Assembly (NCBI GenBank): GCA_021772935.1 | Contig: JAJFLA010000027.1 | Location: forward strand, 1-56,355 | Direction of reading: 5' to 3' | Length of the DNA: 56,355 nt | DNA from: Gammaproteobacteria bacterium | GTDB lineage: Bacteria; Pseudomonadota; Gammaproteobacteria; Xanthomonadales; SZUA-36 | Shown here: one piece after another, positions 6,700 through 16,500 of the stretch | How the letters are laid out: each line of letters begins with the position of its first letter | How positions within the stretch are numbered: position 1 is the first letter of the stretch | Translations under genes and position numbers: made by a program | The notes under the pieces: generated by a model | Told to the model about the DNA's origin: nothing | What the model saw: only the letters and a program-made list of their open reading frames with translations | The model's database searches: none

Positions 6700-7074
6700 A
6701 TGCAAGTAATCATCCTATGGATAGCAGCTGTAATGAGCCTTGTTACCTTTTTGGTCCACACTTTTATCGGTGGTCCTAAGGTTGCAGGGCCTTTACTAAA
6801 AAATACTAGCCTTCCTATAGCCTCTAAATGGCTAAACTACTACTGTTGGCACATTACAACTATTTATACTTTGTTCATGGGTGGTGCGTACGCTTATGTT
6901 GCTCTTAACCCCGGTAAACCTGAATTAGTTGTATTTGTAAGCATTTTAAATGCTGCTCTATCCATTCTCAGTGTTATTGTTGCAAAAAAGGGAAATATCA
7001 ATCCTTTTCATTTTCCTTCTACATCATTATTTGCATCGGTTTCTATACTGGGCATAATTAGTTTAATGGTCTAA
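6700..7074 (+). CDS. Four-helix membrane protein (cassette gene)
   Basis: 124 residues with four hydrophobic segments at about 3-22, 49-69, 77-93 and 106-123. A conserved-looking His lies near the first helix (LVHTFIGG) and a Trp/His pair in YYCWHITTIYTLFMGG. AAGGA at 6687-6691 precedes the ATG by 8 bases. Inner-membrane location expected. Function unknown; similar small membrane proteins are common integron cargo. Confidence 0.7.
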   Translation: MQVIILWIAAVMSLVTFLVHTFIGGPKVAGPLLKNTSLPIASKWLNYYCWHITTIYTLFMGGAYAYVALNPGKPELVVFVSILNAALSILSVIVAKKGNINPFHFPSTSLFASVSILGIISLMV

Positions 7075-7096
7075 TCGAGAGTCAGATGATAGGTCC

Positions 7097-7174
7097 TTAT
7101 AACCAGGCAATTAAATACGCTCCCACCGGTCGCCGGACACAGCTTCGCTGCGCCGTTTATTGCGGGCGTTAGAT
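7097..7174 (+). other. attC recombination site 9
   Basis: TTATAAC (7097-7103) to GTTAGAT (7168-7174), 78 bp. CAATTAAATACG faces CGTTTATTGC, and GCTTCGCTGCGCC forms the top. It closes the cassette of the four-helix membrane protein. Confidence 0.85.
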
Positions 7175-7194
7175 GTCAGTATCGGAGAATCAAC

Positions 7195-7584
7195 ATGTCG
7201 TGGCTATCATTATTGTTAATCGTAAAAATTGGGGTAACAGCCCTATTGGTTGCTGTGCCTTTCTTGATTCTACCTAAATCTTTTCTGGAAAAATCTACAT
7301 CAATAAAAGCGAATAACCCAGGGTTCTTTCGTTTGTACGGTATCGCCATTACCGCGCTTCTTATCGGTTATGCATTTGGAATACCGTTAGCGGAGAGTGG
7401 CAAGTTTCCTTGGGGTGTCACATGTATGGGAACCGTATCCAACGCCGGAGCAGCTATCATACTTATGACATTTTCGCATGGCAGCAACCAGAACCGAGTG
7501 CTATCAGTTTTTTTTGGCCTCATAGCCTTAGGGCTGGTTGCAGCAATGATCCTACCTCACAGCGCGATTCAGAAGGCATGGTAG
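7195..7584 (+). CDS. Four-helix membrane protein (cassette gene)
   Basis: 129 residues with hydrophobic segments at about 4-26, 45-63, 75-93 and 100-120. Short loops carry LPKSFLEKSTSIKANNPGFF and GKFPWG. The ATG is 21 bp after the R' box of attC site 9. No family recognised; not obviously related to the preceding membrane protein apart from size and topology. Confidence 0.7.
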   Translation: MSWLSLLLIVKIGVTALLVAVPFLILPKSFLEKSTSIKANNPGFFRLYGIAITALLIGYAFGIPLAESGKFPWGVTCMGTVSNAGAAIILMTFSHGSNQNRVLSVFFGLIALGLVAAMILPHSAIQKAW

Positions 7585-7591
7585 TTGTGCC

Positions 7592-7626
7592 ACCTAACAT
7601 AAGTTTAAATGGCGTTCCGCCAGCAA
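7592..7626 (+). other. Truncated attC (site 10), right edge of the array
   Basis: ACCTAAC (7592-7598) is followed by ATAAGTTTAAATGGCGTTCCGCCAGCAAG, the conserved left half seen in sites 2 and 3. The right half and R' box are missing; the amidohydrolase reading frame begins within 10 bp. This marks the end of recognisable cassettes. Confidence 0.7.
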
Positions 7627-7630
7627 GGAT

Positions 7631-8470
7631 GTGAATTTCAAAGTTGGGGCGGTTTTATATTTACCTCGGGTAACATTTGATTTGAAACTCTTCGACGCAC
7701 ACCTGCACATCATAGATGATCGTTTTCCACTCGTGGCCAATGATGGTTATCTTCCGCCGAAGTTTAGCTGCGATGATTATCTGGATCGTTTGAAGGATTA
7801 CCAACTCTTAGGTGGGGCTGTGGTCTCCGGGTCTTTTCAGGCTTTTGATCAATCCTATCTGCTTAATGCCCTGGAAATCCTTGGCCCATCTTATGTTGGC
7901 GTAACACAGTTGCCCGAAACCGTGACGGACCAGGCCTTGATTGAGCTAAACGACCTGGGTGTTCGTGCGCTTCGTTTTAATCTTAAACGCGGTGGCTCTG
8001 GTAGTGTTAATCATCTTGATAGCATGGCGAGACGCGTGTATGAGGTGGTGGCCTGGCATGTTGAGCTCTACATAGATTCCAGCGAGTTGGAAGACTATTA
8101 TCCAATACTGGTTTCTTTACCATCTGTCAGTATCGACCATTTGGGTCTTTCTAAAACGGGGTTTGGCACGGTGATTAAACTCGCTGAAAAAGGTGTTCGA
8201 GTGAAGGCAACAGGCTTCGGTCGTGTTGACTTTGATGTGAGGACGGCCCTTTGCGATATAAATTCAGCCAACCCAAATTCATTGATGTTTGGAACGGACC
8301 TGCCTTCCACGCGTTCACCACGACCCTATACGGATGATGACCTTGCGTTGATCATTGACACATTGGGGGAAGCGCAAGCCGCCAGGGTTTTATATGAAAA
8401 TGCAATTGCGTTTTACAACCTGACCGCTTTGCGGTTAGGACCGGAGGATGGTAATCCCTCCGGTAATTAA
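7631..8470 (+). CDS. Amidohydrolase-family (Amidohydro_2-like) metal hydrolase
   Basis: 279 residues from the first in-frame GTG. The TIM-barrel begins at KLFDAHLHIID with the HxH motif at about residue 26; VSIDHLG carries a barrel histidine and MFGTDLPSTR the late catalytic Asp. It resembles 2-pyrone-4,6-dicarboxylate lactonase/Amidohydro_2 proteins, which hydrolyse lactones or decarboxylate aromatic acids. The substrate is not readable. The first 17 residues read like junction sequence, and a start near 7675 would bring the HxH to the usual N-terminal position. It abuts a truncated attC, so the promoter may be lost or borrowed. Confidence 0.75.
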   Translation: MNFKVGAVLYLPRVTFDLKLFDAHLHIIDDRFPLVANDGYLPPKFSCDDYLDRLKDYQLLGGAVVSGSFQAFDQSYLLNALEILGPSYVGVTQLPETVTDQALIELNDLGVRALRFNLKRGGSGSVNHLDSMARRVYEVVAWHVELYIDSSELEDYYPILVSLPSVSIDHLGLSKTGFGTVIKLAEKGVRVKATGFGRVDFDVRTALCDINSANPNSLMFGTDLPSTRSPRPYTDDDLALIIDTLGEAQAARVLYENAIAFYNLTALRLGPEDGNPSGN

Positions 8471-8565
8471 CTGACCAAAAAAGGGGGTGTTACCCATGGC
8501 TTGCGTAGTGAGGTAACGGTTACCGGTATCGCGCTCCAGCAAGCCCTGGCTTGAGCCGTCATAGC

Positions 8566-8592
8566 AAAAAGCCACCGCAGTGGTGGCTTTTT
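8566..8592. terminator. Bidirectional rho-independent terminator
   Basis: AAAAAGCCACC-GCAGT-GGTGGCTTTTT: an 11-bp perfect stem with A-run and T-run on opposite sides. It works for the plus-strand amidohydrolase and the minus-strand narK converging on it. Confidence 0.85.
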
Positions 8593-8693
8593 GTCAAGAA
8601 CGTCCTTCTGACCATATCTATAATTTCAGGCCGAATAAAGCTTCATTGCCTGGAAGAATACGTGGCCTGTCGACCATGATGCTCTCCATTGCA

Positions 8694-11390
8694 CTAGTCG
8701 CATCTTGCTTCCGCATCCTTACGCCTGTACCACCACCAGGTAGTTAACATGCAACTCAGGTAAAACACGCTGAATACACTTATAGCGAATTGTGGCGTGC
8801 CCGTGGTTTGAATGGATGTTGCCAAAAGTGCTGGTATGAAGAATAAGCCCAAAGCGGCTATAGCACTGGTGAAACCCAGGGCAACCGACGATTCAATGTT
8901 ACCCGCAGCCTTTGCTGCATCCAGTGCAGCCTGGCCCTTACCTTCGGCGGCTTGCTCATGAAGTTTCCGGAAAACAACCGGTACGACATGAAACACCGAC
9001 CCGTTTCCGATGCCAGCGGTGATGAACAGCAGCATAAAGGCCATAAAGAACGAGTTAACGTCATTGGTACCCAGGCTCACTGCTACCCAGATCCCGGCCA
9101 GGAACATGACTGCAAAGTTCCAGAAAGTGATCTTGGCACCACCGACCCGGTCTGATAACCAACCACCGAGTGGTCGAATCATTGCACCTGCCAACGGTCC
9201 GACGAATGCCCATTTGAGCGCTCCGGATTCTGGGAACATTATGGCTAACATGATAGGGAATGCCGCTGAGAATCCAATAAAGGAACCGAAGGTGCCGGTG
9301 TAGAGCCAGCTCAGTACCCATGCATGCTTACGTCCAAAGATTGCGCTCTTTTCACCGTAATTCTCCTGCACACCACGTAAGTTGTTCTGACCAAATGCGA
9401 CACCAATGGTCGCCAGCAGAATGAATGGTACCCAGATTAAACCGGCATTTTGTAACCACACCTGGCTTGTAACGCCAGCCACTTCGTAGGTCTGGGGCAT
9501 ACCACCCTTGAAGGCCAGTGCACCACTGAAGATAATTAACGGCACAACGGCCTGCATTACACCGACACCGAGGTTACCGATACCGGCATTCCAGCCAAGA
9601 GCCGTACCCAGTTTTTTCCTGGGGAAGAAAAAGCTGATGTTGGCCATGCTGGAAGCAAAGTTACCGCCACCCAATCCACACAAGAGCGCGATGATGACGA
9701 ATACCACGTAACTGGTGTTAGCGTTCTGTACGGCAACTGCCATCCACAAGGTCGGTACCAGCAGGGTAAGGGTACTGAATATTGTAAAGTTCCGTCCTCC
9801 AAAGATGGGCACCACAAATGAGTAGAGAAGCCTGAATGCTGCACCGGAAAGCCCCGGGATGGCCGCCAGCCAGAAAAGTTCTCCGGTCGTGAATTGGAAA
9901 CCGATGCGTGGAAGCTCGATCACCACCACACTCCAGACAATCCAGACCGCGAAGGACAGAAACAGCGGTGGCATGGAAAAAATCAGGTTGCGTACCGCGA
10001 CGGCCTTTCCTCCATTTTTCCAGAACGCTTCATCATCCGGACGCCAATGGCTTATCCAGCGTCCAGAGGTGGTCAGCGGTCGGGCAAGTTCTTCTTCGAC
10101 CATCTTTTCGCGCAAGCCCGGCCTTCTTGCCAGGACCTCTTCACGTTCGCCCTTGGCCGCCATCCAGGTCCAGACCATTACACCCGCGAGTACGCCGAAC
10201 ATCAGCATGAATGTGGTGCTGCGAACTCCGGTTGCGTCAAGTGCGACACCAAACAGGATGGGAAGCGTAAAACCACCCAGTCCACCGATGACCCCGACCA
10301 GGCCACCCACGGGACCCATGTTGCCGGTATAGTGGTCAGCCAGGCTCCGGTAGACACTGGCCTTGCCAATACCCTGGGCAATACCGACGATAAAAATGAG
10401 GGCCGTAAACGACACCACACCCGCACCGATATCGAAGGTGAGATCCTGGTTGATACCGTGAACGATAACTGTGGTCGGCGGATAGGCTAAAAAGAACAAG
10501 CATATGATGCTGACCCAGAAAACCCACCAGGTAACAGTGTCGCCACCCCATTTATCGGAAAACCACCCACCCAGGGCGCGGATAACACCGGAAGGCAGGA
10601 CGAAAAACAGGGATATCAACGCCGCTTGCTCAAGAGTCAATCCATATTCCGACATGTAATACTTGGGTAACCACAGGGAGAGCGCCACGAACCCACCAAA
10701 GACGAAATAATAGGCAAGACCATAACGCCATATCCGGGTTTCAGTGAGCGCTTTGAATTGGTCGCTGAGAGCGGGAAAGCTACTGTTCTTGCGGCGATCC
10801 TCAAACTGGGGATCCGGGTAGGTAAAAAGCAAAAATACGAAGGCCATAATCACCATAGCAACGGAGTAAATCACGGGAACCGTACGCCAGCCCATGGCTA
10901 CGACAATCATCGGTGCAATAAAAATATTCAATGCAGCACCGGCGTTGCCGGCACCAAATATACCCATCGCAAATCCCTGTTGTTTTTTCCCAAACCAGGC
11001 GGAGGTGTAAGCGATACCAATGGCAAATGAACCACCGGCCAAACCTATACACAGTCCGATGACAAGGTATTGCCAAAATTGATCGGCGAAGTGCAGTCCA
11101 TAGGTAGCAACAGCAACCAGGAGCATTTGAATAAAATAAACAATTCGTCCGCCAAACCGATCAGTGAGAAAGCCAAGTGGTAAACGCACTAAAGAACCGG
11201 TAAGAATAGGGGTGGCGATAAGCAGGCCAAACTCGGTCTCACTCAGACCCAGTTCACCCTTGATCTTGATACCTATGACGGAAAACATGGTCCACACCGC
11301 AAAGTTGACCGTAAAAGCCAAGGTGTTCATGCTGAGGACGGAAAACTGTTTCTTTTTATCGTATGTGTATTCGGGAGGGATCATAGTCAT
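8694..11390 (-). CDS. narK: NarK1-NarK2 fused nitrate/nitrite transporter
   Basis: 898 residues, twice the length of one MFS carrier. The N-terminal half (about 1-430) has the NarK1/NasA-type pattern, with LVRLPLGFLTDRFGGR between helices 2 and 3 and GNAGAALNIF in helix 5. The C-terminal half (about 450-898) starts with the NarK2 lead-in WRPDDEAFWKNGGKAVAVRN and has GLGGGNFASSMANISFFFP and GWNAGIGNLGVG. In Paracoccus such fusions combine nitrate/proton symport with nitrate/nitrite exchange. It is divergent from a second narK and the nar operon, which it should feed with nitrate while exporting nitrite. AAAGAG precedes the start. Confidence 0.93.
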   Translation of the reverse strand: MTMIPPEYTYDKKKQFSVLSMNTLAFTVNFAVWTMFSVIGIKIKGELGLSETEFGLLIATPILTGSLVRLPLGFLTDRFGGRIVYFIQMLLVAVATYGLHFADQFWQYLVIGLCIGLAGGSFAIGIAYTSAWFGKKQQGFAMGIFGAGNAGAALNIFIAPMIVVAMGWRTVPVIYSVAMVIMAFVFLLFTYPDPQFEDRRKNSSFPALSDQFKALTETRIWRYGLAYYFVFGGFVALSLWLPKYYMSEYGLTLEQAALISLFFVLPSGVIRALGGWFSDKWGGDTVTWWVFWVSIICLFFLAYPPTTVIVHGINQDLTFDIGAGVVSFTALIFIVGIAQGIGKASVYRSLADHYTGNMGPVGGLVGVIGGLGGFTLPILFGVALDATGVRSTTFMLMFGVLAGVMVWTWMAAKGEREEVLARRPGLREKMVEEELARPLTTSGRWISHWRPDDEAFWKNGGKAVAVRNLIFSMPPLFLSFAVWIVWSVVVIELPRIGFQFTTGELFWLAAIPGLSGAAFRLLYSFVVPIFGGRNFTIFSTLTLLVPTLWMAVAVQNANTSYVVFVIIALLCGLGGGNFASSMANISFFFPRKKLGTALGWNAGIGNLGVGVMQAVVPLIIFSGALAFKGGMPQTYEVAGVTSQVWLQNAGLIWVPFILLATIGVAFGQNNLRGVQENYGEKSAIFGRKHAWVLSWLYTGTFGSFIGFSAAFPIMLAIMFPESGALKWAFVGPLAGAMIRPLGGWLSDRVGGAKITFWNFAVMFLAGIWVAVSLGTNDVNSFFMAFMLLFITAGIGNGSVFHVVPVVFRKLHEQAAEGKGQAALDAAKAAGNIESSVALGFTSAIAALGLFFIPALLATSIQTTGTPQFAISVFSVFYLSCMLTTWWWYRRKDAEARCD

Positions 11391-11530
11391 AACTCTTTAC
11401 CTGTTTATGAAATGCGAGATGTATTCACAATCGAATGCTTGGCTTCACACATACTTTGGACAAAGGTATGATCCCTGATGCATAAATCCTGACACAGGAA
11501 GCATTATGCCCGATTGAAATGATTTCAAAA

Positions 11531-11544
11531 TTGCTTCAGATCAA
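11531..11544. promoter_or_regulatory. FNR/ANR-like half-sites
   Basis: TTGCT-TCAG-ATCAA matches TTGAT-N4-ATCAA at nine of ten positions. It lies 141 bp upstream of the minus-strand narK start, so it could activate that gene under low oxygen. Sequence match only. Confidence 0.45.
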
Positions 11545-11680
11545 TTTCTTTAAGTTTTCCCTGAAGAAAACCTCCATTGCAGCTTCAAAGGGACAGCGAC
11601 AGCAAAGAGCTTATTGCGACCGGTCCGTTCGCAGGGTGTCAAAAATATTTCTGCTTTTCTGGAAAAAAATAACAAAAGTA

Positions 11681-11694
11681 TTGACGTGTGTCAC
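11681..11694. promoter_or_regulatory. DNR/NnrR-like box
   Basis: TTGAC-GTGT-GTCAC matches the TTGAC-N4-GTCAA consensus of FNR/CRP-family regulators at nine of ten positions. It lies 177 bp before the narK2 ATG, with a long A/T-rich stretch after it for a promoter. It suggests anaerobic or nitric-oxide-linked control of the narK2-narGHJI genes. Confidence 0.5.
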
Positions 11695-11870
11695 ATACAT
11701 TGATTTTGGACGGGCGTATTCTTTACCAGCGTTTGTTTGTTGTACTCATATACAGCTACTTCAATTGTTGGCTAAAGCAAACTTGAGCAAAAAACATTCA
11801 TTCATTTATCACTGTGCTCAACAGATTTTCTGACCGGTGCAGACATAAATTCATTTTGAGGAGTTTGATA

Positions 11871-13490
11871 ATGGCTAAGGATCTAAGTAACTGGAATCCG
11901 GACGATCAATCCCAGTGGGAAAGTACCGGCAAGGCAATTGCAAATCGAAACCTGTGGATTTCTATCCCAAGTTTACTCTGTGGGTTTGCAGTTTGGTTGA
12001 TGTGGGGGATTATCACGGTACAGATGCTGAATCTGGGTTATGGTGGATTTGAAAAATCACAATTATTCACCCTGGCAGCCATCGCAGGTCTATCAGGTGC
12101 AACACTAAGAATCCCAAGTACCTTCTTTATCCGCCTGGCGGGTGGCAGAAATACCATATTCCTGACTACTTCCCTGCTGATTTTGCCAGCAATTGGTGTC
12201 GGTATTGCACTATCCAACCCAGCCACCCCCTTCTGGCACTTCCAGCTTCTGGCCTTATTATCTGGTTTTGGTGGCGGTAATTTTGCCTCATCCATGTCCA
12301 ATATCAGCTTCTTCTATCCAAAGAAAATCCAGGGCTACTCACTGGGTATGAACGCGGGCCTGGGTAATTTTGGTGTTACAACCATGCAGATCCTGATTCC
12401 ACTGGCGATGACTTTTGCAGTGGCCGCTTTGGGTGATGCGCAGATATTGAAAATTGCTTCTGGCACCCTGGTCGGAAAAATTGAAGCCGGGACACCCACC
12501 TATTTGCAAAATGCAGGTTATATCTGGCTGATCTTCCTGGTTCCACTGTCAATCGCCAGTTGGATGGGCATGAACAATATTGTCGATGAACATGTTTCGC
12601 CCAATATCGGCTCTACCTTTGCTGCATTTATCAAGATTATCGTGATGTTGGTCTTAGGCCTGGCAACCGCTGGTTTTGGTTTGTGGTTGTTGTTACCAGA
12701 AGTCGTCAATGGTTCCGGATATGGTGTCAGCAAATGGTTGGTGATCCCCATCGTGGTTGCCCTGACGGTAGGTTTGTTGAAGCTACTGCCATTGGGAAGT
12801 GACTACAAAAATGGCCTGACCCGTCAATATAAGATATTTAAAAACAAACACACTTGGGCGATGACCGTTATTTACACCATGACTTTCGGTTCGTTTATCG
12901 GTTATGCGGCAACCCTGGCGCTTTCAATCAAAGTCATATTTGGTTTCCAGCATGTAATGGTTGACGGTGTAATGACCCATAACATGGTGAACCCGAATGG
13001 CCCAAGCGCTTTAACTTATGCCTGGATGGGCGCTTTTATCGGTGCCTTGATCCGGCCGATTGGTGGCTTGATAGCCGACAAAATGGGTGGCGCAAAAGTG
13101 ACTCAGATTATTTCGGCGGTGATGGTAGCAAGCTCCCTGGGTGTTGCTTATTACATGAAGATGGCATACGCCTCTGCGACCCCCGAACAGTATTTCTGGC
13201 CCTTCCTGATCCTGTTCCTTGTCCTGTTTAGCGCGACCGGTATTGGCAATGGCTCGACTTTTAGAACCATCTCGCAAGTGTTCGATAAAGAACAGGCCGG
13301 ACCCGTATTGGGCTGGACCTCAGCCATCGCGGCTTATGGTGCATTTGTTATACCCAAGGTATTTGGTGAGCAGATCAAGGCAACTACGCCCGAGGACGCT
13401 TTATATGGGTTCGCAATTTTCTATGCCGTTTGCATGGTAATCAACTGGTGGTTTTACCTGCGTCAAAGCGCGGAATTCCACAACCCATAA
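11871..13490 (+). CDS. narK2: NarK2-type nitrate/nitrite antiporter
   Basis: 539 residues from the ATG at 11871, chosen for its GAGGAG 6-8 bases upstream. The MFS fold of about 12 helices has the NarK signatures GFGGGNFASSMSNISFFYPK and MNAGLGNFGVTTMQ, plus GSFIGYAATLAL and GIGNGSTFRTI in the C-terminal half. Its N-terminus (WNPDDQSQWESTGKAIANRN) matches the start of the second half of the fused narK, so the two are paralogues. It lies 80 bp upstream of narG, separated by a hairpin, and should exchange nitrate for nitrite across the inner membrane. Confidence 0.93.
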   Translation: MAKDLSNWNPDDQSQWESTGKAIANRNLWISIPSLLCGFAVWLMWGIITVQMLNLGYGGFEKSQLFTLAAIAGLSGATLRIPSTFFIRLAGGRNTIFLTTSLLILPAIGVGIALSNPATPFWHFQLLALLSGFGGGNFASSMSNISFFYPKKIQGYSLGMNAGLGNFGVTTMQILIPLAMTFAVAALGDAQILKIASGTLVGKIEAGTPTYLQNAGYIWLIFLVPLSIASWMGMNNIVDEHVSPNIGSTFAAFIKIIVMLVLGLATAGFGLWLLLPEVVNGSGYGVSKWLVIPIVVALTVGLLKLLPLGSDYKNGLTRQYKIFKNKHTWAMTVIYTMTFGSFIGYAATLALSIKVIFGFQHVMVDGVMTHNMVNPNGPSALTYAWMGAFIGALIRPIGGLIADKMGGAKVTQIISAVMVASSLGVAYYMKMAYASATPEQYFWPFLILFLVLFSATGIGNGSTFRTISQVFDKEQAGPVLGWTSAIAAYGAFVIPKVFGEQIKATTPEDALYGFAIFYAVCMVINWWFYLRQSAEFHNP

Positions 13491-13502
13491 GTTATTCAAT
13501 GG

Positions 13503-13532
13503 GCCTGTCGGGGTGAGTCAATCCCGACAGGC
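13503..13532. other. Hairpin between narK2 and narG
   Basis: GCCTGTCGGG-GTGAGTCAAT-CCCGACAGGC: a perfect 10-bp stem with a 10-nt loop and no T-run. More likely an mRNA processing or stability element that sets narK2:narG expression than a terminator. Confidence 0.55.
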
Positions 13533-13570
13533 TTCAGGCAGCCATTATTCTTTTATTCAAGAGAACAAAT

Positions 13571-16500
13571 ATGAGTCACATTATTGATAGATTAAGCTTC
13601 TTTAACAAAAAAGAGGCGGAACCATTTTCTAATGGCCATGGAAAACTGGTACTGGAAAACCGTGATTGGGAGCGAGCATATCGCAACCGCTGGGCACACG
13701 ATAAAGTTGTGCGCTCAACCCATGGCGTGAACTGTACCGGCTCATGCAGCTGGAAAATTTACGTAAAAAACGGTTTGGTTACCTGGGAGACACAGCAAAC
13801 CAACTACCCACGTACACGTCCGGATTTGCCAGACCATGAGCCCAGAGGCTGCCCACGTGGTGCCAGTTATTCCTGGTACTTATATAGTTCGACCCGACTG
13901 AAGTTCCCGATGATCCGCAGCCATTTATTGAGGCTGTGGCGAGAGGCTAAAGCACAGCACACCGATCCGGTTGCCGCATGGGATTCAATCGTCAGCGATG
14001 ATGAGAAATCACGTCAATACAAAACCAAACGAGGTTTGGGCGGCATGGTGCGTGCCGAATGGCAAGAGGTCAATGAGATCATTGCCGCAGCCAATGTCCA
14101 TACGGTTAAGGAATTTGGCCCGGACAGAATTATCGGCTTTTCACCAATCCCTGCCATGTCCATGGTGTCATATGCGGCCGGTGCCCGGTATTTGTCATTG
14201 ATCGGTGGTGCCTGTTTGAGCTTCTATGACTGGTATTGCGATTTACCTCCAAGCTCCCCGCAAACCTGGGGTGAGCAAACGGACGTACCGGAATCGGCTG
14301 ACTGGTATAACTCTTCATACATTATTGCCTGGGGCTCCAACGTGCCTCAAACACGTACCCCGGATGCGCATTTCTTTACCGAAGCGCGTTATAACGGTAC
14401 TAAAACGGTAGCCATCACGCCTGATTACAGCGAAGTCGCCAAGTTAACCGATGAGTGGGTACCGGCACGCCAGGGTACAGATTCAGCCGTGGCAATGGCC
14501 ATGGGTCATGTGATTCTGACCGAGTACCACAAGACTGGTAAAAGCGAATATTTTAATAACTATGTACGCCAATACACCGATATGCCCTTCCTGGTCATGT
14601 TGGAGCAAAAAGACGGCTGCCTGGCACCGGGACGTAATCTACGCTCTTCGGATCTGGAAGGCAGTCTGGGTCAGACAGAAAACGCTGAATGGAAATCGGT
14701 TCTGCTTGATAACACATCAGGTGAAATGGTTGTTCCAAACGGCACGATTGGTTCACGCTGGGATAAATCTGCAAAGTGGAACCTGGAAGAGAAAAATGTT
14801 GCCGACGGTTCAGACATTAAACCTAAGTTATCATTGGTCAAAGAACATGATGAAGTGGTTGCAGTGGGCTTCCCCTATTTCGCGAACCAGCAGCATGATC
14901 AGGAGATTTTTTCACATACCGATCACGACAGTGTCCTGTTAAGAAATGTTCCCGCCAGGAGAGTGATCCTGGCCGATGGTTCCAGTTGCCTGGTGGCAAC
15001 GGTATTTGATTTGCAAATGGCCAACTATGGTGTGGATCAGGGACTGGGCGGCGAGAATGTCGCCAGCTCATACGATGACGACGTGCCTTATACCCCGGCA
15101 TGGCAGGAAAAAATAACCAAGGTTGACCGTGAGCAAATCATCAGACTTGCACGTGAATTTTCTGATAATGCAGACAAGACCAAGGGTAAATCGATGGTTA
15201 TCCTCGGCGCGGCGATTAACCACTGGTACAACATGGATATGATTTACCGCGGCATTATCAATATGTTGATGATGTGTGGCTGTATCGGTAAATCCGGCGG
15301 TGGCTGGGCCCACTATGTGGGGCAGGAGAAATTACGCCCGCAAACCGGTTGGACCCCGCTGGCCTTTGCGCTGGACTGGCATCGTCCACCCCGGCATATG
15401 AATGGCACGTCATTTTTCTATAACCATTCAAGCCAATGGCGTTATGAGCATGTGGAAATTGACGAGTTGTTGTCACCGCTTGCCAATAAAGCCGATTGGA
15501 AAGATTATTCATTGATTGACTGTAATGTACGCTCCGAACGTATGGGCTGGCTGCCGTCAGCGCCACAACTGGGAACCAATCCGCTTCAACTGAAAAAGAA
15601 AGCCCAGGAAGAAGGTTTGGAAACTAAAGACTACGTGGTGAAACAGTTGAAATCAGGCGATTTGTCATTTGCCTGTGAAGACCCGGATAACAAGCAGAAC
15701 TTCCCGCATAACATGTTTATCTGGCGTTCCAACTTGCTGGGCTCCAGTGGTAAAGGACATGAATATCTACTGAAGTATCTGCTTGGCACACATAATGGTG
15801 TGATGGGTGAAGAAACCGACGTCCGACCGCAGGAAGTCAAATGGCATGAGAAAGGTGCAGAGGGTAAGGTCAGTTTGTTTGTGACTCTGGACTTCAGAAT
15901 GTCCACTACCTGTCTGTATTCCGATATCGTGTTGCCGTCAGCGACCTGGTATGAGAAAAATGATCTCAATACTTCAGACATGCATCCCTTTATTCATCCA
16001 TTATCCAAGGCAGTGGATGCAGCCTGGGAAAGCCGCAGTGACTGGGACATATACAAGGGTATAGCCAAAGAGTTCTCCAGGCTATGTGCGGGGCATTTGG
16101 GCAATGAAACCGACCTGGTTACCTTGCCAATGCAACATGATTCTCCAGGAGAGCTGGCTCAGCCATTGATAGTTCAGGATTGGAAGAAAGGTGAATGTGA
16201 GCCTGTTCCCGGTAAGACCATGCCATCTCTGATCGAAGTTGAGCGCAATTACCCCGACACTTATAAGAAGTTTACTTCCTTGGGGCCATTGATGGCCAAG
16301 GTTGGTAATGGTGGTAAAGGAATCGCCTGGAATACGGAAAATGAAGTTGAGTTATTAAAAGGCTTAAACCGTACTGTACGTGATGAGGGCGTTTCAAAGG
16401 GTTTGGCCACTATTGATACCGATATCAATGCTTCAGAGGTGATTTTGTCATTGGCGCCGGAGACCAACGGACAGGTAGCCGTTAAAGCATGGGGTGCTTT

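Larger units (their letters stand above)
11391..11870. other. Divergent intergenic region between narK genes
   Basis: 480 bp without a supportable gene. It contains two FNR/DNR-like boxes (listed separately) and a perfect 15-bp palindrome TTGAAATGATTTCAA at 11514-11528 that differs from the FNR spacing. The narK2 ribosome binding site GAGGAG lies near 11858-11863. It should hold both promoters. Confidence 0.6.

Noticed and set aside
1-7630. Integron integrase or attI site
   Set aside because: No tyrosine-recombinase frame exists on either strand in the window, and no primary recombination site was recognised left of the first attC.
9859-10490. Plus-strand frames of up to 198 codons inside narK
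   Set aside because: Opposite to the clear NarK coding frame; residue composition (Ser/Thr/Pro/Arg-rich) is typical of antisense reading.
11514-11528. Palindrome TTGAAATGATTTCAA as an FNR site
   Set aside because: Symmetry is 15 bp with odd spacing; FNR sites are TTGAT-N4-ATCAA. It may be an operator of another kind.
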